A stretch of DNA of 15,414 nt from an uncultured bacterium (lineage in GTDB: Bacteria > Cyanobacteriota > Vampirovibrionia > Gastranaerophilales > Gastranaerophilaceae). The position numbers were made by a program, and so were the translations under genes. Location: assembly GCA_902464375.1 (NCBI GenBank), contig CABQIM010000040.1, forward strand, positions 1 through 15,414, written 5' to 3'. Of the stretch, positions 1 to 7,933 are shown in pieces (positions within the stretch are counted from its first letter, which is position 1; each line of letters begins with the position of its first letter). The notes under the pieces are model-generated. The model was not told the origin of the DNA. It saw nothing but the letters and a program-made list of their open reading frames with translations, and ran no database searches.

Positions 1-1603
1 TGCTAGCATAGTCCCTAGCAGATAATACCTCAATTTCTCCATTTTTGACTTTTTGTGCAATGTACTCAATAAATTTTTTAAAGTTATTTTCTGATAAATC
101 AGATGTATCACTCATGTTGTGAGTATAAAAGCAAACCCCACACTTATTTGATATTGCTTTTTCAACGTATGATTTACAGGTGTCTATACTCGTATTTGTT
201 AGATAGTTAGCCCCCGTTCTATATTGTAATCTTGTAGTTATATAATTCTCACCGTCAATAAAGCAACGTTGCATTAAAAATCCCAGTTCTTTACAAGCTT
301 CAGTAATATATTCGGCGCTGTTGTTATCGGGGGTATTGTACATTACAGGGTTAAAGATTCCCATATTTTCCTTTTGTTTTAATCCAGCGTTAATAGCGGC
401 TTTCCAACTGTCTTTTGTATCTCCTCTATCTCCAATAGTGCCATATAACGCCCAGTCCCACCCATTTTCTAGCATTTCATCAAATTGATTTCTTGTCAGT
501 CCTTCTGATATATTGTAGTCACTTGTTTGAGTATCAAGACAAAATGTTGCATTTAATCCAAGTGGTTTCATTATTTGATATTTTTGCCAACTATCTGAAT
601 ACCAGTCAAATGAAAATATTACAAAAGGTTTTTCAAACTCAGAATATAATATAAATGGTAACTTATTAAAATAAAGGTTATAATGGGATTCTACTTTTTT
701 TATTCTGTCACTTTCTGACATGTTGTAATAATCTAATGGGGTTTCTGTCAAATCAAAAAAGCCGATTTTATAAAATCCAGCATTAAATTCTGCATACCCC
801 ACACCTTTAATTTCAGTAGACTTTTTAAAAATATACTCATCACCATTTTTTGAAAACTCGCACACAATAAATTTGTAACCACTGTCTTTTAATACAAGTT
901 TAAATGATGTTTGAATATTCAAAATGTTTATTTTACCAATAGAAGCCGCATTTGTAATATTAGCAATTGTTCCATCATCATTAATTCCTTGCTGTTCCCA
1001 AGGAACACCAAAATTCCCGATTTTTGTGTAACCGTTAGGAAAAGCTTTATCTAAATCATTATTTAGTTCACTAACCTGCGCACGCACAGCATCCCCAGCA
1101 CTAGGATATTTTTTTCCGTTATAACCAATCCTAATGTCTGTTAATTCTGCGTCACCGCTAGTAGAACCAGCTGGCAATGAAGCAAACGTATCCATTCGTG
1201 CTTTTAACACATCAATTTTAGCGTTCTGTTCATTTACAATAGGGTCTGTGTAAGTCCTTATAATTTCGTATAATTGACCATTACTAGCCATTTCGTCTAA
1301 TTTTTTATTAATTTCTTCCTGTACATCAAGTGTACTGAAATAGTTGTTGACATAGCTCTGCAATTCCTCATAAGCTGTACGTAAGCTAGTAACATCACCA
1401 TGCAAGGTTTCTACATCTTCCATAGTCTTATTCAGATAGTCAACAACTTTACACAGCAACTCATAATAGCTCAAACTATCATCATACACTAACGGTAACA
1501 CTTTCTGACACCAGTATCTAAAAGGTTGCAACGTCTTATAATCACCCAGCTGTGGTGTAAAATCAGCTGGTGCATTAGGTTTTATAGTTCTTTCATCACT
1601 CAT
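1..1603 (-). CDS. Receptor-binding fiber/appendage protein with inactive-looking NodB (polysaccharide deacetylase) domain, 3' end off window
   Basis: The first 534 residues are visible; the start at 1603 has an AAAGGAG site upstream and the gene runs off the left edge. Residues 20-130 are helical and resemble the virion-anchoring part of Firmicutes phage fibers (FRYWCQKVLP, YVNNYF, LDVQEEINKKLDEMA). Residues 151-177 carry the segment DAELTDIRIGYNG..YPSAGDAVRAQV that recurs in such fibers and upper-baseplate proteins. Residues about 325-534 read as a NodB-fold: a beta strand into SFDW at 331-334, then GLNATF at 349-354, and FYTHNMSD near the end. In active enzymes the first motif is FDD and the second is a pair of histidines; here the second Asp is W334 and the His motif region (380-392) has no His. 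It is probably a carbohydrate-binding tip without deacetylase activity. Position equals phi29 appendage gene 12. Family assignment is fairly sure, the dead-enzyme reading is inferred. Confidence 0.75.
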   Translation of the reverse strand, partial: MSDERTIKPNAPADFTPQLGDYKTLQPFRYWCQKVLPLVYDDSLSYYELLCKVVDYLNKTMEDVETLHGDVTSLRTAYEELQSYVNNYFSTLDVQEEINKKLDEMASNGQLYEIIRTYTDPIVNEQNAKIDVLKARMDTFASLPAGSTSGDAELTDIRIGYNGKKYPSAGDAVRAQVSELNNDLDKAFPNGYTKIGNFGVPWEQQGINDDGTIANITNAASIGKINILNIQTSFKLVLKDSGYKFIVCEFSKNGDEYIFKKSTEIKGVGYAEFNAGFYKIGFFDLTETPLDYYNMSESDRIKKVESHYNLYFNKLPFILYSEFEKPFVIFSFDWYSDSWQKYQIMKPLGLNATFCLDTQTSDYNISEGLTRNQFDEMLENGWDWALYGTIGDRGDTKDSWKAAINAGLKQKENMGIFNPVMYNTPDNNSAEYITEACKELGFLMQRCFIDGENYITTRLQYRTGANYLTNTSIDTCKSYVEKAISNKCGVCFYTHNMSDTSDLSENNFKKFIEYIAQKVKNGEIEVLSARDYAS

Positions 1604-1615
1604 ACTTTCTCTCCT

Positions 1616-2479
1616 TTACCATAACCCGAAAAATAAATCATCAAATTCAGCAATAACCATTCTGTCAATATTAAGAAACGTATCACGATATTCTTTCAGC
1701 ATTCCGCTATAACTTCCACTTCCCTGTTTACCGCTAACACTTTCTAAATATTCCTCTGTATTATTCACCGTTCCAGTGTTGGTATTACTTCCATTTTTTG
1801 TATTTGCTCTTTCACTTGTATCACTATATTTAACGTTACTAGTATCTTTATATTCACCACTACCACTATTAGTACTTTCACTTGTACTGCTATCTGTATT
1901 ACTAATCTTTCTAGCATTAGTCAAATACGTTTCAGTTTCAACCCCAGTCAGAGCACCCTGTGGCGTATCACTATACAAGTCTTTGCTATTACCAGAACCG
2001 CTATCACTAGCACTACTCGTACCACTATTTGTATTAGTACCACTAGCCGTATTATCCCTTGTGCCACTACCTGTATTTTTATCTGTACTTGTTTCCGTGC
2101 TAGTTCCATTTTCTGTTTTATTTTCATCAATAGTCCGATTGTGTGTTCTTGTAATATTCACATCATATAACGGATTAAACTCTAACAGCGCACTTTTGTA
2201 AAGCTGATTATAATATGGTAAAATCTCCTCTAATCTCGTATTTAACCACAACTTCCAAATACCAACAGTTTCAGAACAAATCTCTCTCAAATAATAGTGT
2301 TTTAAAATTTTCTTGCAAATAACAGCTCTGTAATTTTCGTCAAAAATTTCAGCTTTTGTTGTAAAAATTTTATTCCAGCTATTATTTAAAATTTCGTCAA
2401 CATCATCACACCCTTTAGAATTTTCAAGCCCCGATTTACTTTCACAGATAAAACGAACCTCAGTTGTATATTTACTCAT
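1616..2479 (-). CDS. Lower collar protein (phi29 gp11-like)
   Basis: This 287-aa protein would form the lower collar joining the portal to the tail knob. The conserved N-terminal part has HYYLREICSETVGIWKLWLN (61-80) and a run ending NPLYDVN (102-108), both typical of gut phi29-like lower collar proteins; the C-terminal tail ends in DDLFFGLW, also typical. Between them, residues about 117-168 and 193-242 are low-complexity Ser/Thr/Asn/Gly sequence, interrupted by a conserved-looking island DLYSDTPQGALTGVETETYL (167-186). Its ATG overlaps the stop of the upper collar gene by 8 nt (ATGAGTAA), so translation is probably coupled. The repetitive DNA gives a long antisense open frame that is not a gene. 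Confidence 0.88.
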   Translation of the reverse strand: MSKYTTEVRFICESKSGLENSKGCDDVDEILNNSWNKIFTTKAEIFDENYRAVICKKILKHYYLREICSETVGIWKLWLNTRLEEILPYYNQLYKSALLEFNPLYDVNITRTHNRTIDENKTENGTSTETSTDKNTGSGTRDNTASGTNTNSGTSSASDSGSGNSKDLYSDTPQGALTGVETETYLTNARKISNTDSSTSESTNSGSGEYKDTSNVKYSDTSERANTKNGSNTNTGTVNNTEEYLESVSGKQGSGSYSGMLKEYRDTFLNIDRMVIAEFDDLFFGLW

Positions 2480-3365
2480 TCAACACAACCTCACTTTCTC
2501 CCACTGTGGTATCAACACCTTGTCCCTCATAGATACTCATAAAATCTTCTCTATAATTGACTTCAATATTAGTCCCAAACATAGCATTGATTTTTTTAAC
2601 AGCTTCTCTTCTGCTCTGCAATCTTGAATACCTACTTGAAATAGTTCCGCCCTGTGCCTGTGAACTTTCTATAGCTAACATACGCTCACGCTTTTGTGCT
2701 CCACTGTTGTTAATGCCTAAATAGGTCAACGCTTCATTCCAATACATTTGTTTCAAATTATACAATTTATCGCAAACATAAGGTGCACCAGTCTGTAAGC
2801 ACTTTAAAGAATTTAAGTCAAGGTTTTTATCACCAAAAATGAAAGGCGAATTACCATCAAACTCTTTATATAAATTCTTTAAGGTCAATCTCTGTTGTTC
2901 TGTACCCTGTATCAGCACTGGTGTTTTCTGTGCGTTAGCGTTTACATCTATAATTCTATCCAGGTTATACAATCTTCTTGCAAACATTTTCACCTCTAAA
3001 ATTGAATTGGTGTGCAAATAGTTATTCCAGATAATTACACTGTTGCTTTCTTTCAACAATTTCTGGTAGTTATTATATCCAGAATAAGCACGCCTTAACA
3101 CTGGATTACCGTAAACGTCTAATCTTCCGCTAGGTAAACAGTCTAAACAAAGATTGCCTATTACGTCATCATCAAAATAAACCATAGACCCATTCTCAAA
3201 CAAATGTAATTCAAGGTATCTTGCATCTACTGTTGGTGGCAAATTTTTCCATTCAAACATTGATACGCTCAACTCTGTTAATCTGTTCAAATACTGCATA
3301 TATGTTAGATTATTTACAGTAGCACTTTCACCGAATAGTGTTTTTTCTCTTTTTCTGTTCCCCAT
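2472..3365 (-). CDS. Upper collar protein / portal connector (phi29 gp10-like)
   Basis: This 297-aa protein matches the phi29 connector in length (phi29 gp10 is about 309 aa) and in place, between tail knob and lower collar. A dodecamer of this family sits at one vertex of the prohead, is the DNA channel, and in phi29 is where the packaging RNA binds. Seen in the sequence: the C-terminal block YSRLQSRREAVKKINAMFG and an acidic C-terminus, as is common in this family. The ATG at 3365 follows the tail knob stop with no gap, and its ribosome site (AAGGGGGTGA) lies inside the end of the tail knob gene, so the two are translationally linked. No motif departs from expectation. Confidence 0.87.
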   Translation of the reverse strand: MGNRKREKTLFGESATVNNLTYMQYLNRLTELSVSMFEWKNLPPTVDARYLELHLFENGSMVYFDDDVIGNLCLDCLPSGRLDVYGNPVLRRAYSGYNNYQKLLKESNSVIIWNNYLHTNSILEVKMFARRLYNLDRIIDVNANAQKTPVLIQGTEQQRLTLKNLYKEFDGNSPFIFGDKNLDLNSLKCLQTGAPYVCDKLYNLKQMYWNEALTYLGINNSGAQKRERMLAIESSQAQGGTISSRYSRLQSRREAVKKINAMFGTNIEVNYREDFMSIYEGQGVDTTVGESEVVLNE

Positions 3366-4901
3366 TTATTCACCCCCTTGTGGACTATTATCTAAGCTAT
3401 AATCACCTATTTCAGACCCATTTTTCCAAAATGTAATACCGTTGTCATAAATGCTACAAATTAACCGCATATCATCACTTGGAATGCTACCTGTTATTGT
3501 ACACCCTATAGTTTTAACATAATTCCAATGTGGACGACTATCTCTGTTTGGAATTTTCAGTCTTTTCACAGCATAGCCATAAACAGTGAAATAATCATCA
3601 ATCATTTTGGCATATTGGGCACTTATGGAACATCTACCACCGTAAAAAGATTGTAGTCCACTAGCAACACTATTGTTACCAGTGTTAATACTACCCCTTA
3701 CAACATCCGCTTGAATTGAAGCTTGATACCCCTCCGACAGTGATTTCATAACTGTGTTTGCAGTGTTTACAGTCGCACCTACAACTCCACCACCTAAATA
3801 ACCGCTTACCATTTTAACCCCTGTTTCTGTCACTAATGGTAAAGCATTTTGCGCCAGCCATGCGCGAAACGCGTCTGTACTCCACGAGCACATAGGATAA
3901 TTAGCCAGTGTTAAGGTTTCGTTTAAATTTAGTTCAGCACCCTTGTAATTGCGCGGTCTTAGTACACATTGTATAGGCATTGTCATTGGAACTGTTATAT
4001 TCCAGGCTGGCGTTAGGTTTTCAAAAAACTCATACCTTAAATTTAGTGAAGAAGCTCCAGCATTTGTAATACAATAAAAATTATATGGATATGTGTATAG
4101 TTTTTTATTTTTCGGTTTATACCCATCTATTTTCATTTCATCACTTACTGCACCACTTGAACTATTAAATGAATAGGCATTTTTTGAAAAAATAATTGTA
4201 GTACCCTCGTCTGGTATAACACTACCTGTAGCAATAGCTGGTGCAATATACATAGCTACAACTGCTTCTGGTTTTTGAGCGTATTTCGTTAAAAGTGTGT
4301 TTATTGATTCCGGCTTATCGAGTGGGTACGCATGTAATGTACATCCACCGTACACACCGTCATAAACTGTGCCATTGGGAGCTTCATCGGCGTCGCTAAC
4401 AGCAACAAAAACTGCAAGTTTATTTAGCGCAACAGATAAATCTTTGTAATCGTTAAACACATACTCACCTAAATTTACGTTTTCTGGCTCAATGTGAATA
4501 CCAATATTATCTGTTACTGTGTGCTCTCTTTCAACAAAGCATTGGTCTAAACTGTAATCAAAAAACCATGTCTGCATTACATCAATTTCAAATTCAATCT
4601 GTGAACATTCATTGTTTAAATACTCAACAGAAGTGATAAACGCGTAAAACCATTTATTACCATATGATGTGTTTTGAAACATCATATAATTACAGTCATA
4701 CAAATTATCAGCTTTTATTCCAACCCTAGCATAACCACGCTTAACTCTCTGGTACGTGTAATTATTCAAGTTGTATTTTTGCAATCCCATGAAATAAGTA
4801 GCCTGTGCACTGGCGCTTCCAAAATATATGGTATGGTCAAATGTTTTATCTAAAGGAACGTCTTTTAAAATACGAATATTGGTATTAGGCTCGATATACA
4901 T
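3366..4901 (-). CDS. Tail knob / distal tail tube protein (phi29 gp9-like)
   Basis: This 511-aa protein resembles the phi29 distal tail protein gp9, which forms a hexameric tube and carries long hydrophobic loops that insert into the host membrane. The N-terminus (TNIRILKDVPLD, ARVGIKADNLYDCNYMMFQN) and the following WFYAFITSVEYLNN are typical of the family. Residues about 344-412 form a hydrophobic, Gly/Ala-rich segment (SGYLGGGVVGATVNTANTVM) that corresponds to the membrane-active loop; it is followed by more regular beta-rich sequence. It lies just downstream of a hairpin that separates it from the capsid gene, so it should be expressed below the capsid level. The GAGG site is at normal spacing before the ATG at 4901. 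Confidence 0.88.
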   Translation of the reverse strand: MYIEPNTNIRILKDVPLDKTFDHTIYFGSASAQATYFMGLQKYNLNNYTYQRVKRGYARVGIKADNLYDCNYMMFQNTSYGNKWFYAFITSVEYLNNECSQIEFEIDVMQTWFFDYSLDQCFVEREHTVTDNIGIHIEPENVNLGEYVFNDYKDLSVALNKLAVFVAVSDADEAPNGTVYDGVYGGCTLHAYPLDKPESINTLLTKYAQKPEAVVAMYIAPAIATGSVIPDEGTTIIFSKNAYSFNSSSGAVSDEMKIDGYKPKNKKLYTYPYNFYCITNAGASSLNLRYEFFENLTPAWNITVPMTMPIQCVLRPRNYKGAELNLNETLTLANYPMCSWSTDAFRAWLAQNALPLVTETGVKMVSGYLGGGVVGATVNTANTVMKSLSEGYQASIQADVVRGSINTGNNSVASGLQSFYGGRCSISAQYAKMIDDYFTVYGYAVKRLKIPNRDSRPHWNYVKTIGCTITGSIPSDDMRLICSIYDNGITFWKNGSEIGDYSLDNSPQGGE

Positions 4902-4921
4902 ATATTAACCTCTTTCAAAAC

Positions 4922-4950
4922 TCTAGGGTAAGTTATTAACTCACCCTAGA
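4922..4950 (-). terminator. Hairpin after the capsid gene, probably partial terminator
   Basis: An 8-bp perfect inverted repeat (TCTAGGGT at 4922-4929, ACCCTAGA at 4943-4950) has further AGTTA/TAACT complementarity inside it. On the minus strand it starts 8 nt after the capsid stop codon and is followed by a short T run (GTTTTG). The T run is weak, so I expect partial termination or protection of the capsid message from 3' decay rather than a full stop, since the tail genes downstream show no promoter of their own. Confidence 0.65.
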
Positions 4951-4958
4951 TTGACTAT

Positions 4959-6368
4959 TTACTCTTTATTCATTGTTACAGTATCACCGACATTGCTAGC
5001 ACTTGAAATGGTTGTAGTGCCCTTATAAGTCTGACCATTAACCTCTGCCACTAAAGTGATTTCGGTAGCGGCTTTTGAAGCTGGAATAATAACAGCGCCG
5101 TATTTCTGAATAGCAATTCCGTTTGTAGTGGTGCTTTCATCCTGTACAAAATGAACACTATTCGGCTCAAGGCTAGCTCCGTCTGTATCAGCACTTAACG
5201 CAAATACTGTAGCTTCTTCACTGTGGTCTTTGCTGATAATTTCAACTGTTAATGTAGTCGGTAAAGTGATTGTTGCTGTGCTCTGAACGAATACAACAGC
5301 GTTCGCAAATGGTGAGTAAGAAACAGTTTTCCATGTGTGGTAGAAATAGTTCCAATACATGCCACTAGCTACATACTTTTCTGTGAACTTGTTATTGTTG
5401 TCGTAAACTTGAAACCAATTTTCATCAAGCAATACCGCTTTTACGTCTTTCATCAGATTTAATTCAGCTGTTGTAATTTCTTCAATACCGTCAGAATTTT
5501 CTCTGATAACGTCAAAACGTTCGTTGTCAAACTCAGACCAACTGTCAATAAGAAACAGCCTACCCATAAAATCTGCTTTTTCCATGTTGAAAGCTGAAGC
5601 AAGAACAGATACATCAAATTCTGCGTTGAATGTTGCATCCATGAAAATAACCTGTCTGTCTTTTGGCGTGTTTGTTTTAACACCAGACTCGTTATAGTTT
5701 GATGACATAAACGGTAAAAGATTTGATGTCCCCCTAAATTTAACGGCTGCATCCGTTAAATAGTTAGCCTGTCCAGTAGAAATCGGAAACATTTTTCCGT
5801 GACTGATAGCTTTAATTAACAGATACTTAAACAGCAAAAATTCGTCATATTCAGCTGCGGTGTAAACGGCATCGACGATTTTTGCTATAAGGTTCTGCAC
5901 CCCCTCAATTGAAAGAAAAGCCTGTCGTAAATCTTCATCCTGTATGGTAACTGGGTAGATAACGCGCCAGTTCATTGTATGAAATACACTTCTCACGTCT
6001 GGAATTGTTCTCTTGAACTCTCTTTTCGGTGCTTTTTCAACGTCAAAATCTACTGCTTTTGCAATTGAAACGAAAATATCTTCCACGCTTTCGCCAAATT
6101 CAAGATATCCTTTTTTCAAAATTGCATATGGGTTGTTGAATGTTGCACTCTGCATTCGTACAATTGCAATACGATTAACAAGTGCGTTAATGAACTGATT
6201 TGCAAAAGCTGGCGTGCCATAAATCACTTCCCCTACTTTTGGGATATCAGTTGTCTTTGTAACTTCTGGTACATTCTGCTGATAATCATAACTTGCATTT
6301 TGTCTGATAACGTTTAGAATGTCCATTGTTGTTGCGTTTAATGTGCTAACAGCAACTCGTCTAGGCAT
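4959..6368 (-). CDS. Major capsid protein (phi29 gp8-like, HK97 fold) with C-terminal Ig-like domain
   Basis: This 469-aa protein is the shell subunit. Residues 1 to about 360 look like the phi29-type HK97-fold capsid protein; useful landmarks are FHTMNWRVIYPVTIQDEDLR (129-148) and YWNYFYHTWKTVSYSPFANA (338-357), the latter typical of gut phi29-like phages. Residues about 365-469 form a separate beta-rich domain resembling a BIG2/Ig-like fold (TVEIISKD, VAEVNGQTYKGTTTIS), as in phi29 gp8; such domains sit on the capsid surface and may bind carbohydrate. The ATG is 3 nt beyond the scaffold stop codon, and the GGAGGG site overlaps that stop, so the pair is probably co-translated. Confidence 0.92.
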   Translation of the reverse strand: MPRRVAVSTLNATTMDILNVIRQNASYDYQQNVPEVTKTTDIPKVGEVIYGTPAFANQFINALVNRIAIVRMQSATFNNPYAILKKGYLEFGESVEDIFVSIAKAVDFDVEKAPKREFKRTIPDVRSVFHTMNWRVIYPVTIQDEDLRQAFLSIEGVQNLIAKIVDAVYTAAEYDEFLLFKYLLIKAISHGKMFPISTGQANYLTDAAVKFRGTSNLLPFMSSNYNESGVKTNTPKDRQVIFMDATFNAEFDVSVLASAFNMEKADFMGRLFLIDSWSEFDNERFDVIRENSDGIEEITTAELNLMKDVKAVLLDENWFQVYDNNNKFTEKYVASGMYWNYFYHTWKTVSYSPFANAVVFVQSTATITLPTTLTVEIISKDHSEEATVFALSADTDGASLEPNSVHFVQDESTTTNGIAIQKYGAVIIPASKAATEITLVAEVNGQTYKGTTTISSASNVGDTVTMNKE

Positions 6369-6370
6369 AT

Positions 6371-6670
6371 TTAACCCTCCTTAAATAAATCTGAAAATGT
6401 TTTTTTCACTTCTGGTTCTGGGTCTGGTTCTGGTTTAGGGTCTTGGTCTGGTTCTTTACTGAAAAAACGATTTGTGTATCGCTCTCTCCACGATTTATCA
6501 TTTTCCTCATATTTTGTTTTCCAGTCCTCACCATCACCACTTGCTCTTGTTTCTAAGTCGGTGAGCGTGTCACTAACATCTTCAAGAAATGAAATTGTTT
6601 CGTCATCCGTGTTATCTCCTACTCTTATTTTAATTGCTTCCAAAATTTCATCTTTATTTTTTACAGCCAT
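6371..6670 (-). CDS. Scaffolding protein (phi29 gp7-like)
   Basis: This 99-aa protein is nearly the length of phi29 gp7 (98 aa) and sits directly before the capsid gene, as gp7 does. It is charged and largely helical, with an acidic N-terminal half (DNTDDETISFLEDVSDTLTD), a short charged helix (KTKYEENDKSWRERYTNRF), then a Pro/Asp/Glu linker (PDQDPKPEPDPEPE) and a C-terminal tail KKTFSDLFKEG that is a plausible capsid-binding tail. Scaffold proteins guide prohead assembly and leave before or during packaging. The call rests on position, length and composition, since these proteins are poorly conserved in sequence. The ribosome site is a G-rich AGGGGG. Confidence 0.78.
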   Translation of the reverse strand: MAVKNKDEILEAIKIRVGDNTDDETISFLEDVSDTLTDLETRASGDGEDWKTKYEENDKSWRERYTNRFFSKEPDQDPKPEPDPEPEVKKTFSDLFKEG

Positions 6671-6681
6671 ATTATAACCCC

Positions 6682-6831
6682 CTATTCAATTTTTGTCCAC
6701 TTGTTTTTATCGAAAATCTCAGATAATCTTAAAGAAAGTGGGTGGTCTGGTGAAATAAGAATATCTCCGTTTTCTGTTACCATAATTTCAAAACCAGTTT
6801 CATGTTTGTACTTTCCCTTTGTAAATAACAT
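6682..6831 (-). CDS. Small 49-aa hypothetical protein
   Basis: The open frame starts at 6831 with an AAGGAG site at good spacing (GGAGTTGATAAAATG) and ends with TAG at 6682-6684, in register with the late operon. The product begins MLFTKGKYKHETGFEIMV and is a small mixed-charge protein rich in predicted beta strand (ETGFEIMVTENGDILISPD). There are no Cys residues and no membrane segment. I do not recognise it. It lies between the tail hydrolase and scaffold genes, so it may be a minor morphogenesis or capsid-related factor. Strong translation signals and tight packing are the main evidence that it is real. Confidence 0.65.
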   Translation of the reverse strand: MLFTKGKYKHETGFEIMVTENGDILISPDHPLSLRLSEIFDKNKWTKIE

Positions 6832-6857
6832 TTTATCAACTCCTTTTTCTTATAAAT

Positions 6858-6873
6858 TGTTTCACGTGAAACG
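6858..6873. promoter_or_regulatory. parS-like site 1
   Basis: TGTTTCACGTGAAACG matches the bacterial parS consensus TGTTNCACGTGAAACA at every position but the last. It lies in the short gap between the tail hydrolase stop codon (6874-6876) and the 49-aa gene. ParB/Spo0J family proteins bind this palindrome in most bacteria; no ParB gene is visible in the window, so a host protein is the likely ligand. Confidence 0.75.
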
Positions 6874-7932
6874 TTAAAAATATCGAATCATCATATAAAG
6901 TGGTAATTTTGTTTTTCTTTTTGATGGGATTCCACCACCCCCACCACCGGCACTAAAATAACGATATAACATTACTGCATTGTTAAAAATTTCTGATTCT
7001 GTTAAATAACCATCTTTTGTTATCCAGTTAGTAATATTGGTGTTGTTTGCATTACTTGAAATAAAATTGTAACAAGCGTTTGCACGTTCTACTCGATAGT
7101 CCCATGACGAATCGTGTATTCCCTCCCAGCACATATTCCAATAATGCGTTAGACTTTCAATGTCAGTGCTAGTTGACTTTAAAAAATCTTCCAGTGTAGC
7201 GTACTCTTGATACCCAGTTTTAGGCATCCACACATTTTCATGTACGATATATGCGCACTGTCCGTTTCCATCATCATCAGCATAACCATTTGATTGTAAC
7301 CATTCATGCAACTGATAAAGTCTACCGTGTGTATCTCCGTCTGTGTTAGTCCATTGACCTAGACCGTACCCTACGTTTAAAGCTGTCCAATCATGCGGTT
7401 CTTTTTCCCAAACACCTGGATTTATATTTGATTCTTGCCAGAAATTACCACACATAGCGGATACAACGTAGATACTAGCACCATAGCCACTAACACCACC
7501 ATCACCGTACCGAAATAATCTTTGGAATGATGACGTATAAGTACTTATACTTACTTGGTCTGCTAGTGGTCTTTTGTCAGTGTGAGCACCCATGAAAATG
7601 CCAGAACCTTGTCCGCCTTGGTAACACATTTCTGTGTGTGTTGGGTTTAAACCTATGTCACCCGCTAAATACTCGCCAGTTGCAGATACTTCTGTAAAGC
7701 CTAATGATAATAGCACTTCTGCCTCATTGTAGGTTGTAAATGCGTTGTTGTTTGGTGCATAATTAGGGGTTTCAAAACCACCAGCTAACAGAGCGTAATT
7801 TATAAAAGAACTACAATCATAGTAAGTAATACCGCCAATCGTTTGTTGATTCCTATATGTGGTACTATATCCTACGTTTGGAGCGTTGCATGTTTCAATA
7901 GCCCACGAATAAGCCTTGTTAATATCTGGCAT
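6874..7932 (-). CDS. Tail-associated peptidoglycan hydrolase: NlpC/P60 endopeptidase plus phage tail lysozyme (phi29 gp13 role)
   Basis: This 352-aa protein has two cell-wall domains. Residues 1-143 look like an NlpC/P60-type cysteine peptidase: YDCSSF gives the catalytic C40 and PTHTEM the catalytic H99. Residues about 155-300 look like a phage tail lysozyme: SAMCGNFWQESNINPGVW contains the probable catalytic E167, followed by GYGLGQWTN (188-196) and RLYQLHEWLQ. The C-terminus has a Gly6 linker and a basic hydrophobic end. phi29 gp13, at the tail tip, combines a lysozyme with an M23 metallopeptidase; here the peptidase is of a different fold and at the other end. It would cut the cell wall locally at entry. 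A role in final lysis is possible, because it directly follows the holin and amidase genes. Confidence 0.83.
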   Translation of the reverse strand: MPDINKAYSWAIETCNAPNVGYSTTYRNQQTIGGITYYDCSSFINYALLAGGFETPNYAPNNNAFTTYNEAEVLLSLGFTEVSATGEYLAGDIGLNPTHTEMCYQGGQGSGIFMGAHTDKRPLADQVSISTYTSSFQRLFRYGDGGVSGYGASIYVVSAMCGNFWQESNINPGVWEKEPHDWTALNVGYGLGQWTNTDGDTHGRLYQLHEWLQSNGYADDDGNGQCAYIVHENVWMPKTGYQEYATLEDFLKSTSTDIESLTHYWNMCWEGIHDSSWDYRVERANACYNFISSNANNTNITNWITKDGYLTESEIFNNAVMLYRYFSAGGGGGGIPSKRKTKLPLYMMIRYF

Positions 7933-7933
7933 G

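Noticed and set aside
1753..2130. CRISPR array or diversity-generating repeat
   Set aside because: The repetition follows codons for Ser, Thr, Asn and Gly in a real gene; there are no regular repeat-spacer units, and no reverse transcriptase is present in the window.
1776..2201. 141-aa plus-strand open frame rich in Leu and Val
   Set aside because: It is antisense to the low-complexity part of the lower collar gene; the codon repetition there leaves the reverse frame open. It has no ribosome site.
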